In this document: positions 9,408-18,005 of the stretch, piece after piece
Numbering within the stretch: position 1 is the stretch's first letter
How the letters are laid out: each line of letters opens with the position of its first letter
DNA from: Skermanella mucosa
GTDB lineage: Bacteria > Pseudomonadota > Alphaproteobacteria > Azospirillales > Azospirillaceae
NCBI RefSeq assembly: GCF_016765655.2
Contig: NZ_CP086106.1
Location: 3,957,001 to 4,021,000, forward strand
Direction of reading: 5' to 3'
DNA: 64,000 bases
Notes under the pieces: generated by a model
The model's database searches: none
Seen by the model: the letters and a program-made list of their open reading frames with translations, nothing else
Told to the model about the DNA's origin: nothing
Made by a program: the position numbers and the translations under genes

Positions 9408-10024
9408 CGACCTTGCCTGCCAACAGGAAATCCGCGCGGTCCGCCGTCCCGTATCGGCGGAGAAAGCAATGGTCTGGCCTGTCGTGGGCGCACGGCGCCC
9501 TGGCGGCGGCGCTGCTGCTGTTCGCCACCGGGCCGGCATCGGCGCAGGCCGCCGACTGGATCATCAGCGAGACGGCTTCCCCCGTGGACTACAGCCGTCA
9601 AGTCAGCGCCACCCTGCTCTCCCTGGCATCGCCGGAGGAGAGGGAAATGTCCTTCGCCATGCATTGCAGGCAGGGGAAGACCGAGCTGGTGCTGGGTGTT
9701 CCCGACTTCGCCCGTTACCCCGCCGGCACCGCCCTGGACCTGGAGTTCCTCCCGCTCACCCAGGAGGCGATGCGGGACCAGACGGTAGAGCGGCGCTGGG
9801 TCCGGCATCGCGGCCAGGAGCGGCGTTGGAACGAGTTGGGCGGCACCACGGAAGTATCGTTGCGGGGAGATGCCGTCAGCTTCCTCAAGCAGCTTCCGGA
9901 CGGAGGCCGGCTTTTCGTGCGGGTGAAGGACAAGCGGGACGACCTGCATGAAGCCGAGTTCGACCTCGCCGGGTTCGGTCCCGTCCGAGAAAAGCTCGCC
10001 TCTGCCTGCGACTGGCCCGCCTGA
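9404..10024 (+). CDS. Exported protein of unknown function, coupled to the TAXI gene
   Basis: I do not recognise a characterised family. The 206-residue product has a long basic N terminus, a hydrophobic segment (LAAALLLFATGPASA) with a likely AQA cleavage site near residue 49, and a compact periplasmic domain. The mature part ends in EFDLAGFGPVREKLASACDWPA and has an MHCRQGKTEL cysteine. This pattern (early cysteine, F-L-G helix, C-terminal AC-W) recurs in small alphaproteobacterial periplasmic proteins whose two cysteines may pair. It starts inside the stop codon of the TAXI gene (ATGA). The next gene is an HtrA-like protein, so the three may form one envelope-related unit. Confidence 0.7.
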   Translation: MTTLPANRKSARSAVPYRRRKQWSGLSWAHGALAAALLLFATGPASAQAADWIISETASPVDYSRQVSATLLSLASPEEREMSFAMHCRQGKTELVLGVPDFARYPAGTALDLEFLPLTQEAMRDQTVERRWVRHRGQERRWNELGGTTEVSLRGDAVSFLKQLPDGGRLFVRVKDKRDDLHEAEFDLAGFGPVREKLASACDWPA

Positions 10025-10115
10025 TTGCCCCGCCTCCCTGTTGGAAGGACCGGCCGGACCTTATCTACCTGTCTGGACCGACTTGAATCAGGGTTCTTTC
10101 GAAGGAGGCTTTCCG

Positions 10116-11096
10116 ATGCCATCGTCCGATGACTGGCAGATTCCCCCCGAATTCCAGCCGGACCCGGGTGCGGTGGCCTTTGACCTGGATCGCGCCCTCT
10201 CCTCGGTCGTGGCCTTGCGGGCCAGCGTTCCCGACGACGCTTTCACGGCGGAAACCCTGGGGACGCAGAGGGCGGGGCAAGGCGCCGTGATCCGCGAGGA
10301 CGGCTTGGTGCTGACCATCGGCTACCTGGTCGCCGAGGCGGAGGAGGTGTGGCTCACGACCAACGACGGCCGCGCGGTAAAGGGCCATGTCCTGGCCTAC
10401 GATTTCGACAGCGGCTTCGGCATCGTCCAGGCGCTGTCGCCGCTCGGGGTGCCGGCGCTGCCCCTGGGGAACTCCCGCCGGGCGTCGGTGGGCGAGCACG
10501 TGGTGGTCGGCGGGGCCGGCGGCCGGATCCATTCGCTTGCCGCACGGGTGGCCGCCCGGCAGGAATTCGCGGGTTACTGGGAATACCTGCTCGACGACGC
10601 CATTTTCACGGTGCCGGCACACCCGAACTGGGGCGGCACGGCGCTGCTGGGAACGCAGGGCGAACTGCTCGGCATCGGGTCGCTCCAGTTGCAGTCACGG
10701 GATTCCGGCGGTCGCCTCGTTCCGCTCAACATGAGCGTGCCGATCGACCTGCTGAAGCCGATCCTGGACGATATGCTGAGGCTCGGCCGCTCCAGCGGAC
10801 CCTCCCGGCCCTGGCTCGGGCTCTACGCCACCGAGGACGAGCGCGACCGCGTCGTGCTTGCCGGGCTGGCGGGCGACGGCCCGGCCCGGCGGGCGGAACT
10901 CCGCGCCGGCGACATCGTGCGCGCCATCGCGGGAAAGCCGATCCAATCCCTGGCAGGGTTCTACCGCTCCCTCTGGTCGCTCGGCCCGGCGGGCATCGAC
11001 GTGCCGCTCACCGTGGAGCGCGAGGGCGACGTGTTCGAGCTCCGCGTCGGCTCCGCCGACCGCAGCCGTTTCCTGAAGCCCAACAGGCTGCATTGA
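10116..11096 (+). CDS. HtrA-like trypsin-fold plus PDZ protein lacking the catalytic triad
   Basis: The 326-residue product has the layout of an S1C (HtrA/Deg) protease: a trypsin fold (about residues 25-215) and a C-terminal PDZ domain (about 225-320, LGLYATEDERDRV to PLTVEREGD). The triad is missing. The histidine site, normally TNxHVV, reads LTIGYLV. The aspartate site, normally TDxAVL, reads DSGFGIV. The serine site, normally GNSGGP, reads HPNWGGTAL. No signal peptide is visible, so it may be cytoplasmic. ATG 10116 is preceded by a strong ribosome site, AAGGAGG. It is probably a pseudoprotease with a binding or scaffold role. A regular DegP-like protein is encoded at 59612-60769. Confidence 0.78.
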   Translation: MPSSDDWQIPPEFQPDPGAVAFDLDRALSSVVALRASVPDDAFTAETLGTQRAGQGAVIREDGLVLTIGYLVAEAEEVWLTTNDGRAVKGHVLAYDFDSGFGIVQALSPLGVPALPLGNSRRASVGEHVVVGGAGGRIHSLAARVAARQEFAGYWEYLLDDAIFTVPAHPNWGGTALLGTQGELLGIGSLQLQSRDSGGRLVPLNMSVPIDLLKPILDDMLRLGRSSGPSRPWLGLYATEDERDRVVLAGLAGDGPARRAELRAGDIVRAIAGKPIQSLAGFYRSLWSLGPAGIDVPLTVEREGDVFELRVGSADRSRFLKPNRLH

Positions 11097-11178
11097 CGGC
11101 ACCCAAGTCGCGGTTGTCGCGTAACGGCCGGCCGATTCAGGTGTTCACATCATACGACCACCCGGATCGGAGCCGCCT

Positions 11179-11934
11179 GTGCGCGTCGCGCTGTTCATCA
11201 CCTGCTACAATGACACGCTGTTTCCGCAGACGGGCATCGCCACCGTCCGCCTGCTGGAGCGGCTGGGCCATACCGTCGAGTTCCCGGAGGATCAGACCTG
11301 CTGCGGTCAGATGCACTCCAACACGGGCTACGGCGACGAGGCCATCCCGCTGATAAGGCGTTTCGTCAAGTCGTTCCGGGACGCCGAGGTCATCGTCTCG
11401 CCCTCGTCGTCCTGCGTTTCCAACATCCGCACGGCCTGGCTCCGCACCCTGGCCGACACCGGCGACGAGACGCTGAAGCGCGACGTGGCCGAACTGGTGC
11501 CGCGGGTGTTCGAGCTGTCCCAGTTCCTGGTCGAGCGGCTCGGGATCGACGACGTAGGGGCCTATTATCCCCGCCGCGTCACCTACCACCCGACCTGCAA
11601 CTCGCTGCGCGCCCTGAAAGTCGGCGAGGCGCCGATGAGGCTGCTCGCCAAGGTGCGCGGACTCGACCTCGTCGAATTGCCGGACGCGCGGGAATGCTGC
11701 GGCTTCGGCGGCACCTTCGCGGTCAAGAACGAGGACACCTCGGTCGCCATGCTGTCGGACAAGATGCGCTCGGTCCTGGGCACCCGGGCGGAGGTCTGCA
11801 CCGCCCTGGACAGTTCGTGCCTGATGCATATCGGCGGCGGGCTGCACCGGCTGCGCAGCGGCGTGCGAACCGTCCATCTGGCGGAAATCCTGGCTTCAAC
11901 GGAAAAGGACTTCATGCATGGCGAGCGCCGCTGA
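11179..11934 (+). CDS. lutA: LutA, cysteine-rich (Fe-S) subunit of lactate utilisation complex
   Basis: Subunit of the LutABC iron-sulfur L-lactate oxidation system. The 251-residue product has the two CCG-type cysteine-rich repeats of this family: QTCCGQMHSNTGYG near residue 38 and ARECCGFGGTF near residue 172, each paired with an upstream cysteine segment (CYNDTLFP; YHPTCNSLRA). The start is GTG at 11179, giving MRVALFITCYNDT, the usual beginning. The 3' end overlaps lutB by 17 bases, and lutB in turn overlaps lutC, so the three are co-translated. No regulator or lactate permease is adjacent. Confidence 0.94.
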   Translation: MRVALFITCYNDTLFPQTGIATVRLLERLGHTVEFPEDQTCCGQMHSNTGYGDEAIPLIRRFVKSFRDAEVIVSPSSSCVSNIRTAWLRTLADTGDETLKRDVAELVPRVFELSQFLVERLGIDDVGAYYPRRVTYHPTCNSLRALKVGEAPMRLLAKVRGLDLVELPDARECCGFGGTFAVKNEDTSVAMLSDKMRSVLGTRAEVCTALDSSCLMHIGGGLHRLRSGVRTVHLAEILASTEKDFMHGERR

Positions 11935-13318
11935 GCCGCACACCTTCCCGCAGCTGGCGAAGCGCGCGGTCGCCGACACCCAGCTCCGGCGCAACATCGG
12001 CAACGCCACCCAGACCATCCGAACCAAACGCGCCGGCGTCGTCGCCGAGGTGCCGGACTGGGAAGAGCTGCGCGAGGCCGGCCGCTCCCTGAAGGAGCAC
12101 ACGCTGCGCAACCTGGACCGCTACCTGGTCCAGTTGGAGGAGGCGGTGACCAAGGCCGGCGGGCAGGTCCACTGGGCGCGCGACGGCGCCGAGGCCAAGC
12201 GCATCGTCACCGAGATCGCCAAACGCCACTCCGCCAAGGAGGTGATCAAGGTCAAGTCGATCACGACCGAGGAGATCAAGCTGAACGAGGCGCTGGAGGC
12301 CGCCGGTATCCGACCATTCGAGACCGACCTGGCCGAATTGATCATCCAGCTCGGCGACGACGTCTCCTCCCACATCCTGGTGCCCGCGATCCACCGCAAC
12401 CGCGCCGAGATCCGCGAACTGTTCATGAGAAAGCTGGGGTTGGCCGAGCTGTCGGATCGCCCGTCCGACCTGACCGCCGCGGCGCGGACATATCTGCGCG
12501 AGAAGTTCCTGACCGTGCCCATGGCGGTCAGCGGGGCCAATTTCGGCATCTGCGACACGGGCACCATCTGCGTCGTGGAGTCGGAGGGGAACGGCCGCAT
12601 GTGCCTGACGCTGCCCAAGGTCCTGGTCAGCGTGATGGGGATCGAGAAGCTGGTCCCGACCTGGGAGGACATGGAAGTGTTCCTCCAGCTCCTGCCGCGG
12701 TCCTCCACCGGCGAGCGGATGAACCCCTACAACTCGCTTTGGACCGGCGTCACGCCGGGAGACGGCCCGCAGGAATTCCATCTGGTGCTGCTCGACAACC
12801 GCCGCACCGACGTGCTGGCCGACAGGACAGGGCGGCAGACGCTCAATTGCATCCGGTGCAGCGCCTGCCTGAACGTCTGCCCCGTCTATGCCCGGACGGG
12901 CGGCCATGCCTATCATTCCGAATACCAGGGGCCGATCGGCGCGATCCTCACCCCGCAGCTCCACGGGATGGACGAGGCGGCCTCGCTCCCCTTCGCCTCG
13001 ACTCTGTGCGGCGCCTGCTACGAGGTCTGCCCGGTCAAGATCAACATCCCCGAAGTGCTGGTGCATCTGCGCACCAGGGCGGTCGCCCGAAGCGGATTCA
13101 ACATGGAGAAGCTGGCCATGGGAGCCGCGATCCGGATGTTCGACAATCCCGGCCTGCTGGAGACGGCGCAGAAGATCGCCCGCGTGGCGCAGCGGCCGTT
13201 CGTCAGCGACGGCTACATCACGGGCGGGGTGGGTCCGCTGCGCCAGTGGACCAGGGCCCGCGACCTGCCCGCCATCCCTGCCCAGAGTTTCCGCGACTGG
13301 TGGAGGACACGCCGGTGA
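11918..13318 (+). CDS. lutB: LutB, iron-sulfur subunit of lactate utilisation complex
   Basis: Central electron-transfer subunit of LutABC, 466 residues. The first two thirds form the LUD (DUF162) domain, with the ANFGICDTGTICVVESEGNGRM-type core around residues 205-225. Two [4Fe-4S] motifs of the CxxCxxCxxxCP type follow: CIRCSACLNVCPVY near residue 310 and CGACYEVCPVK near residue 366. The C terminus has the DWWRTRR ending common to LutB. It overlaps lutA at its start and lutC at its stop (GTGA). Confidence 0.95.
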   Translation: MASAAEPHTFPQLAKRAVADTQLRRNIGNATQTIRTKRAGVVAEVPDWEELREAGRSLKEHTLRNLDRYLVQLEEAVTKAGGQVHWARDGAEAKRIVTEIAKRHSAKEVIKVKSITTEEIKLNEALEAAGIRPFETDLAELIIQLGDDVSSHILVPAIHRNRAEIRELFMRKLGLAELSDRPSDLTAAARTYLREKFLTVPMAVSGANFGICDTGTICVVESEGNGRMCLTLPKVLVSVMGIEKLVPTWEDMEVFLQLLPRSSTGERMNPYNSLWTGVTPGDGPQEFHLVLLDNRRTDVLADRTGRQTLNCIRCSACLNVCPVYARTGGHAYHSEYQGPIGAILTPQLHGMDEAASLPFASTLCGACYEVCPVKINIPEVLVHLRTRAVARSGFNMEKLAMGAAIRMFDNPGLLETAQKIARVAQRPFVSDGYITGGVGPLRQWTRARDLPAIPAQSFRDWWRTRR

Positions 13319-13929
13319 GCGGCGCGCGCGAGGAGATCCTGGGCCGCATCCGGGGAGCCCTGGCCGGTGATCCCGCCGGGGAGGTCGCGGTGGCCCGCGG
13401 CTACCGGAAGACTTCCGACCTGTCGGGTGCCGCCCTGGCCGACCGCTTCGCCGAGCGGGCCGAGGCCTACAAGGCGACCGTGCGGCGGGTCGATGCCGCC
13501 GGCGCCACGGAGGCGATCCGGCGGCTCCAGGGGCGTTTCGTCGTGCCCGCGGACTTGGCGGACTCCTGGCTTCCGGCCGAGTTCGTGCGGGACGACGGGA
13601 ATCTCGCTCACCGCGAGCTGGACGCCGTAGCCGGCGTGATCACCGGCTGCGCCATCGCCATCGCCGAGACCGGGACCATCGTCCTGGATGCCGGGGCGGA
13701 ACAGGGGCGCCGGGCGATCACCCTGCTGCCCGACTTCCATGTCTGCATCGTCCCGGTCGAGCGGATCGTCGGGTCGGTACCCGAGGCCATCCGGGCGCTG
13801 CGCGGCTCCCTGCCCCGCCCCCTGACCTTCATGTCGGGACCGTCGGCCACCTCCGACATCGAGCTGAACCGGGTCGAGGGCGTCCACGGTCCGCGGCGGC
13901 TGGAGATCCTGATCGTCGGGGCGGCCTAG
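13315..13929 (+). CDS. lutC: LutC, LUD-domain subunit of lactate utilisation complex
   Basis: Third subunit of LutABC, 204 residues, a single LUD (DUF162/YkgG) domain. Diagnostic segments are AIAETGTIVLDAGAEQGRRA and the C-terminal MSGPSATSDIELNRVEGVHGPR, which is near-universal in LutC. The GTG start at 13315 overlaps the lutB stop; upstream in-frame ATGs fall inside lutB. With lutA and lutB it probably feeds electrons from lactate to the respiratory chain. Confidence 0.94.
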   Translation: MSGAREEILGRIRGALAGDPAGEVAVARGYRKTSDLSGAALADRFAERAEAYKATVRRVDAAGATEAIRRLQGRFVVPADLADSWLPAEFVRDDGNLAHRELDAVAGVITGCAIAIAETGTIVLDAGAEQGRRAITLLPDFHVCIVPVERIVGSVPEAIRALRGSLPRPLTFMSGPSATSDIELNRVEGVHGPRRLEILIVGAA

Positions 13930-13976
13930 CGGTCCCGCACAATATTTTTTGATGACGTTCGGCGAACCGGAGTGCG

Positions 13977-14007
13977 GTAGGTCGGCCTTCGGCCGAGGCC
14001 GACCTAC
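13977..14007. repeat. REP-like palindrome, copy 1
   Basis: Arms GTAGGTCGGC (13977-13986) and GCCGACCTAC (13998-14007) enclose an 11-base centre that is itself self-complementary. The 30 bases 13981-14010 recur identically at 59562-59591, also in an intergenic space between genes, which marks an interspersed palindromic element. Here it lies between the convergent lutC and cyclase genes, where it could also act as a terminator or mRNA stabiliser. Confidence 0.8.
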
Positions 14008-14017
14008 GATAGATCAA

Positions 14018-15520
14018 TCAAAAACACTGCGCCGAGCCAGTAGCGGAGCCGGGCTGCCGGGGCCAAGGATCCGCGCCTGGGCGCCGCTTGCCTCCCGCCA
14101 CCCGGAAGACCGGCATCTCCAGGTTGACACCCTTCAACTGGGCCATCCGGCGCTCGACGGCGAAGGGTTCCAGCAGTTCCCCGACGCCGGGATAATCATG
14201 GACGTCTCCGGTCAGGTAGATCTCCTCTGCCTGGGCAAGGCTTTGCACCCGCGCCGCGATGTTCACCGCCTGGCCGAAGTAATCGAGCTGGTTGTTCGAC
14301 GTGACCGCGATCGACGCCCCCTTGTGAAGCCCGATCTTCAGGATCAGCGGCCGGTCCACATGGTCGCGGTTGAACCGGTCCATCTCGTCCAGCATGGCGA
14401 CCGCGGCGCTGACCGCGTCGCGCGGGTTCAGGAAGGCCGCCATTACGGCGTCGCCGATGGTCTTGATCACGGTGCCGCCGTTGGCGACGGTGACGTCCTG
14501 GATCCGGTCGAAATGCTGCTGCACCAGGGAAAAGGCGCTGAGATCGCCGATCCTGTCATACAGGGCCGTGGAGCTCTTCAGGTCGGTGAACAGCAGCGTG
14601 ATGTCCTTGACCCCGATCCCCTCCGTCGCCCGGATCAGCTCGGACCGGAACAGGGTGCGGAAGGTCTGGGTGGTCAGCAGCCGCTTGCCGGTGAGGAACG
14701 GCCTGAACCGGATGTCCGGGTGGGAGAATCCCGGCGAAGTCAGGGTCAGGCCGAACAGGCGGCGCCTCGGCGAGGCGTTCCGGATTTCCAGCACGATCCG
14801 GCCGGGAGCGATCCGGCCCGTCGCCGGCGCGCTGGACCTGTCCTGATACTCGAAGGTGAGCGGCTGCGGCGCGGGCGGCGCGTCCTTGGCGACGGTGAAT
14901 TCGAAGCCGTCGCCGGCATCGAAATCCCACCCCAGCAGGTTTCCCTCCCCGACATCGATCTCGATCCGCTCGACCGCGTGCGGCGGTATGAAACGAACCT
15001 CCGGGGTGGCCTGGGCGAAGTGGGCGATCCAGGGCTCTCCGTCCGGCGTCACGCCGTCCAGCGTGACTCGGCATTCGAAGCAGTAATCCCGCGCCGGCAG
15101 GCTGTCCGGATCATGGTACCTGATCCGACGGACATTGGCGCACACCGTGAACGTTACGGTGATGTAGTCGTCCAGGACAGCTTCGTAATCGGTGCGGCAC
15201 AGGGCGCAGCGATAATGCTTTTCGAGCGTGCGCAGGCTGCCGAAGCTCTCGACGATGCAGGCGCACATCGGGCAGACCAGGAGCCAGTCCATCTCGAACA
15301 GGCCGAGCGAGGACGCGTGAAGGAACAGGTCGATCGCTTCCGCCTCCGCGACGCCCCGTTCGGCGGCGAAGGCCAGAGGGTTGATCCGGTAAAGGTCCCG
15401 GTCGTCGGCGGTCCGCAGGAAGCCTTCCAGCTTCGACATGACCCGCGGGCTCCAGGTCCGCGCCGTTTCGAGCGTTGCGAGGCGCCTGTCCAGTTCCGCC
15501 TCGTCGATCCCCGTCTTCAT
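14018..15520 (-). CDS. Class III adenylate/guanylate cyclase with N-terminal DUF5939-like and zinc-ribbon region
   Basis: Predicted cAMP-forming cyclase, 500 residues. The C-terminal third is a class III catalytic domain: the metal-binding aspartate in LLFTDLKSSTALYDRIGD, the second metal region GTVIKTIGDAVMAAF, and the transition-state segment YFGQAVNIAARVQ with its Asn and Arg. The N-terminal two thirds resembles the DUF5939 module often fused to such cyclases. It includes four cysteines in CPMCACIV and CALCRTDY, which look like a zinc ribbon. No membrane segment is seen, so it is cytoplasmic. The gene stands alone and its input signal is unknown. Confidence 0.88.
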   Translation of the reverse strand: MKTGIDEAELDRRLATLETARTWSPRVMSKLEGFLRTADDRDLYRINPLAFAAERGVAEAEAIDLFLHASSLGLFEMDWLLVCPMCACIVESFGSLRTLEKHYRCALCRTDYEAVLDDYITVTFTVCANVRRIRYHDPDSLPARDYCFECRVTLDGVTPDGEPWIAHFAQATPEVRFIPPHAVERIEIDVGEGNLLGWDFDAGDGFEFTVAKDAPPAPQPLTFEYQDRSSAPATGRIAPGRIVLEIRNASPRRRLFGLTLTSPGFSHPDIRFRPFLTGKRLLTTQTFRTLFRSELIRATEGIGVKDITLLFTDLKSSTALYDRIGDLSAFSLVQQHFDRIQDVTVANGGTVIKTIGDAVMAAFLNPRDAVSAAVAMLDEMDRFNRDHVDRPLILKIGLHKGASIAVTSNNQLDYFGQAVNIAARVQSLAQAEEIYLTGDVHDYPGVGELLEPFAVERRMAQLKGVNLEMPVFRVAGGKRRPGADPWPRQPGSATGSAQCF

Positions 15521-15636
15521 GGTTTCCCCCGTTCGAATGATCGTTACCGAGGACTCCCTGCCTCCGCAGAGAACAAAACATGAACTTCATTCTACATCAC
15601 CGGTCCCGATGCACCAGTGCTCAATGGGGGCGGTGA

Positions 15637-15654
15637 CCGGATCTGCTGATCCGG
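15637..15654. terminator. Short hairpin downstream of the DUF697-like gene
   Basis: CCGGATC-TGCT-GATCCGG forms a 7-bp stem just beyond the stop codon of the minus-strand gene ending at 15670. There is no T tract on the minus-strand side, so intrinsic termination is uncertain. Confidence 0.35.
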
Positions 15655-15669
15655 GATCGCGGAGCATGC

Positions 15670-16209
15670 TCAGGTGCCGGCCGGCGGGGCCTCCTTCATT
15701 TTCTGCTTCGCCTGGCGGTATTGTTCCTTGAACGCCGCCTTCAGGGCCTGCTTGCTCATCCGGCCATCCTGCTTGAAATAGGTCTCGGCCGTGTGGCCCA
15801 CGGCATAGGTCACGGCCGCGCACAGAACCGCGTCCGCCGCCATGGCCGGAATCGTCCCCAGGCCGGTGAGCTTGAGGGCGTCGTTGACGAACTTGCCGCC
15901 CGCGAGCAGCAGGCCGGTCGAAAGCCCCATTCCCCTCAGGATCTGAAACAGCAATCCCTTGGCCTTGTCCTTGTCCCACAGATGGCCATAGGCCCGGCCG
16001 ATGAACGTGATCATCGTCATGTTGATCATCACGAGTGCCACCCAGGAGACGGCGGGCCATGCGCCCCAGAAGGCGGCCTGCGCGGTCGCGTGGTTGATGA
16101 TCGTCCCGGCCCGTTCCTCCGGCGTCCGGGTATCGTCGTCAGCTTCCTCGAAGCTCTTGTCGATCTCCTCGGGTTTGGGTTCGGGTTCGGGCGGTTTCTC
16201 CGTGGCCAT
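15670..16209 (-). CDS. Small membrane protein, DUF697-like
   Basis: About 179 residues. A charged proline/glutamate-rich N terminus is followed by a region with two or three hydrophobic segments (WGAWPAVSWVALVMINMTMITFIG; glycine-rich LLLAGGKFVNDAL; AADAVLCAAVTYAVGHT) and a lysine-rich tail. Glycine-rich helices followed by TYAVGHTAETYFKQ resemble the DUF697/YcjF membrane domain often found with GTPases, but I cannot confirm this. ATG 16209 sits in the stop of the upstream gene; a GTG at 16212 would add one residue. The function is unknown and it is probably co-expressed with the acidic protein before it. Confidence 0.72.
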   Translation of the reverse strand: MATEKPPEPEPKPEEIDKSFEEADDDTRTPEERAGTIINHATAQAAFWGAWPAVSWVALVMINMTMITFIGRAYGHLWDKDKAKGLLFQILRGMGLSTGLLLAGGKFVNDALKLTGLGTIPAMAADAVLCAAVTYAVGHTAETYFKQDGRMSKQALKAAFKEQYRQAKQKMKEAPPAGT

Positions 16210-16499
16210 CACGCTCCCTCGCCCCTTGCGGATGCCGGCTTGCGGTCGCCTGTCTCCTCGGCCACTTCGCTGACCGCCTCGGCCAGGGTTTCGAGCACGT
16301 CGGCGAGCTGGCCGGGCGGCAATTCCTCGGCCTCCATTCCGGCGGCCTCCAGCATGCGGACCACTTCGTCGGGGTCGAGATTCCGGGTCAGGATCTCGAG
16401 GTGATCGCCGTCGAGCGATGCCAAGGCCTCGCTCACGGCATCGCCGGCAACGCCGAAATGGCCTCGCAGGGTTTCGACCAGTTGGTCGAATTCGATCAT
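16209..16499 (-). CDS. Small acidic protein of unknown function
   Basis: A 96-residue, leucine- and glutamate-rich, probably all-helical soluble protein (MIEFDQLVETLRGHFG, later GQLADVLETLAEAVSEVAEE). No domain is recognised. Its stop overlaps the start of the membrane protein gene, so the two are likely translated as a unit. The ATG is preceded on the minus strand by GTAGGAGACAGCG, a good ribosome site, supporting it as real. Confidence 0.7.
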   Translation of the reverse strand: MIEFDQLVETLRGHFGVAGDAVSEALASLDGDHLEILTRNLDPDEVVRMLEAAGMEAEELPPGQLADVLETLAEAVSEVAEETGDRKPASARGEGA

Positions 16500-16702
16500 C
16501 GCTGTCTCCTACTCATGGTCGGCAAGTGTTCCGGCCAAGACATCTGTTTCCATGCGTTGGGCCGTGGCCCGACGCATCGCGGAACTTGAGGTGCCCCCCG
16601 GGCGCTCCCGAGAAAAGGATAGGGGCTGTACCAAGGTCGGTTGAAACAACATCAGGTTCAGCATGTTGGCATGAGGAGCGATCGTAAATTATCCGGTGAC
16701 CC

Positions 16703-17029
16703 ATGACGGACCTTTTGCAGCCCGCCACGGCGGACGCCCCTTTCGATTGGCATTTTCCGGTTCGTCCGGATTGGCATGACGGGACGGACACGCTTTCCCG
16801 TCCCGCGGATGACGGATATGCGCGATGCTGGCAGGCGATCCTGGCGGATCTGCTGGACCAGGCGCTGACGGTGGACACCTTCATCGAGACGGCCCGGCAG
16901 GCCTTCGGCGAGGACTGCACCGTGGTCGCGCCCGGCGAAGGCATCTCGATGCAGCAATTCGTGCCGCCCCGGCGGATCATCATCACGAACATGGCCGATG
17001 ACATGGTCACGGGAGCCGCCTGCTATTAG
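16703..17029 (+). CDS. Hypothetical small protein
   Basis: 108 residues, with no recognised domain. It has two tryptophan-aspartate motifs near the N terminus (FDWHFPVRPDWHDGTD), a helical centre (CWQAILADLLDQALTVDTFIETARQAFG) and a possible beta C terminus ending GAACY. It stands alone between divergent and convergent neighbours. The ATG at 16703 is the first in frame after a short AT-richer stretch. Antisense frames are also open, so the call rests mainly on protein-like composition and position. Confidence 0.5.
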   Translation: MTDLLQPATADAPFDWHFPVRPDWHDGTDTLSRPADDGYARCWQAILADLLDQALTVDTFIETARQAFGEDCTVVAPGEGISMQQFVPPRRIIITNMADDMVTGAACY

Positions 17030-17084
17030 CCGGCCCGCCCGCCCCGGACGGGAGACCTGACCGGGGCCGGCAGCCGGCGTGAGA

Positions 17085-17765
17085 TCAGGGCTGGCCGGCG
17101 GTCCCGCCGACCTCGTTCGCCGGAGTCTGCATGTCCGAGGCCACGGGACCGCCCTCGCCGGCCGTGCCGGAAAGCTTGGCGGCGATCTCCGCGACGTGCC
17201 GTCCCTGGAATCGCGCTCCATCCAGCTCGTTTTGGCTGGGCTGGCGCGAGCCGTCGCCGCCGGCCAGGGTGCTGGCGCCGTAGGGCGTTCCGCCGCTGAC
17301 CTCGTCCAGGCGGGTCTGTCCGGGGTAGCTGTAGGGCAGTCCCACGATGATCATGCCGTGGTGCATCAGGTTCGTGATGATCGAGAACAGGGTGGTTTCC
17401 TGCCCGCCATGCTGGGAGGCGGTGCTGGTGAAAGCGCTGCCTACCTTGCCGACCAACGCCCCCTTGACCCAAAGGCCGCCCGTCTGGTCCCAGAAGTTCG
17501 CCATCTGGGACGTGATGCGGCCATAGCGGGTGGGCGAGCCAACGATGATGGCGTCGTAATCGCCGAGTTCGCTCGGGCTGGCGATGGGAGCCGCCTGGTC
17601 CAGCTTCATGTGGGCGTTGCGGGCGACGTCCTCGGGGACGAGTTCCGGCACCCGCTTGACCGCGACCTCCGACCCCGGCACCGACCGGGCTCCCTCGGCG
17701 ATGGCGTTCGCCATCTGCTCGATATGACCATAGCTCGAATAATACAGCACCAGCACTTTCGGCAT
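17085..17765 (-). CDS. wrbA: NAD(P)H:quinone oxidoreductase, WrbA type
   Basis: Flavodoxin-like FMN enzyme that reduces quinones by two electrons, limiting oxidative stress. The product is 226 residues. The phosphate-binding loop [14 protein letters not shown], the [20 protein letters not shown] segment and [16 protein letters not shown] are WrbA hallmarks. Start ATG 17765 ([11 protein letters not shown]) fits the family; the longer open frame upstream is an artefact. The tail beyond about residue 200 ([19 protein letters not shown]) is longer than in E. coli WrbA and looks disordered. Confidence 0.93.
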   Translation of the reverse strand: MPKVLVLYYSSYGHIEQMANAIAEGARSVPGSEVAVKRVPELVPEDVARNAHMKLDQAAPIASPSELGDYDAIIVGSPTRYGRITSQMANFWDQTGGLWVKGALVGKVGSAFTSTASQHGGQETTLFSIITNLMHHGMIIVGLPYSYPGQTRLDEVSGGTPYGASTLAGGDGSRQPSQNELDGARFQGRHVAEIAAKLSGTAGEGGPVASDMQTPANEVGGTAGQP

Positions 17766-18005
17766 CGACCAACATCCTCTCGAAGACAACGGAGACCGTC
17801 CGGCGCCGATCAGGGGCGACGCCGGCCTGCCGTGACAACCGCCGCTGTTTCTCTTTGTTCCTGATCGGGCACCGGGACGAAGACACCCCGAAAGGCCGCC
17901 CCGCCGTCGAGACCATGCCGGACGCGCGTTGTTGAGAAGAACGAGCCTCGCGGCATCTCCCTGGAAGGAAGCGACGGGGGAGAAGAAGCGATAGGGGAGG
18001 AAACG

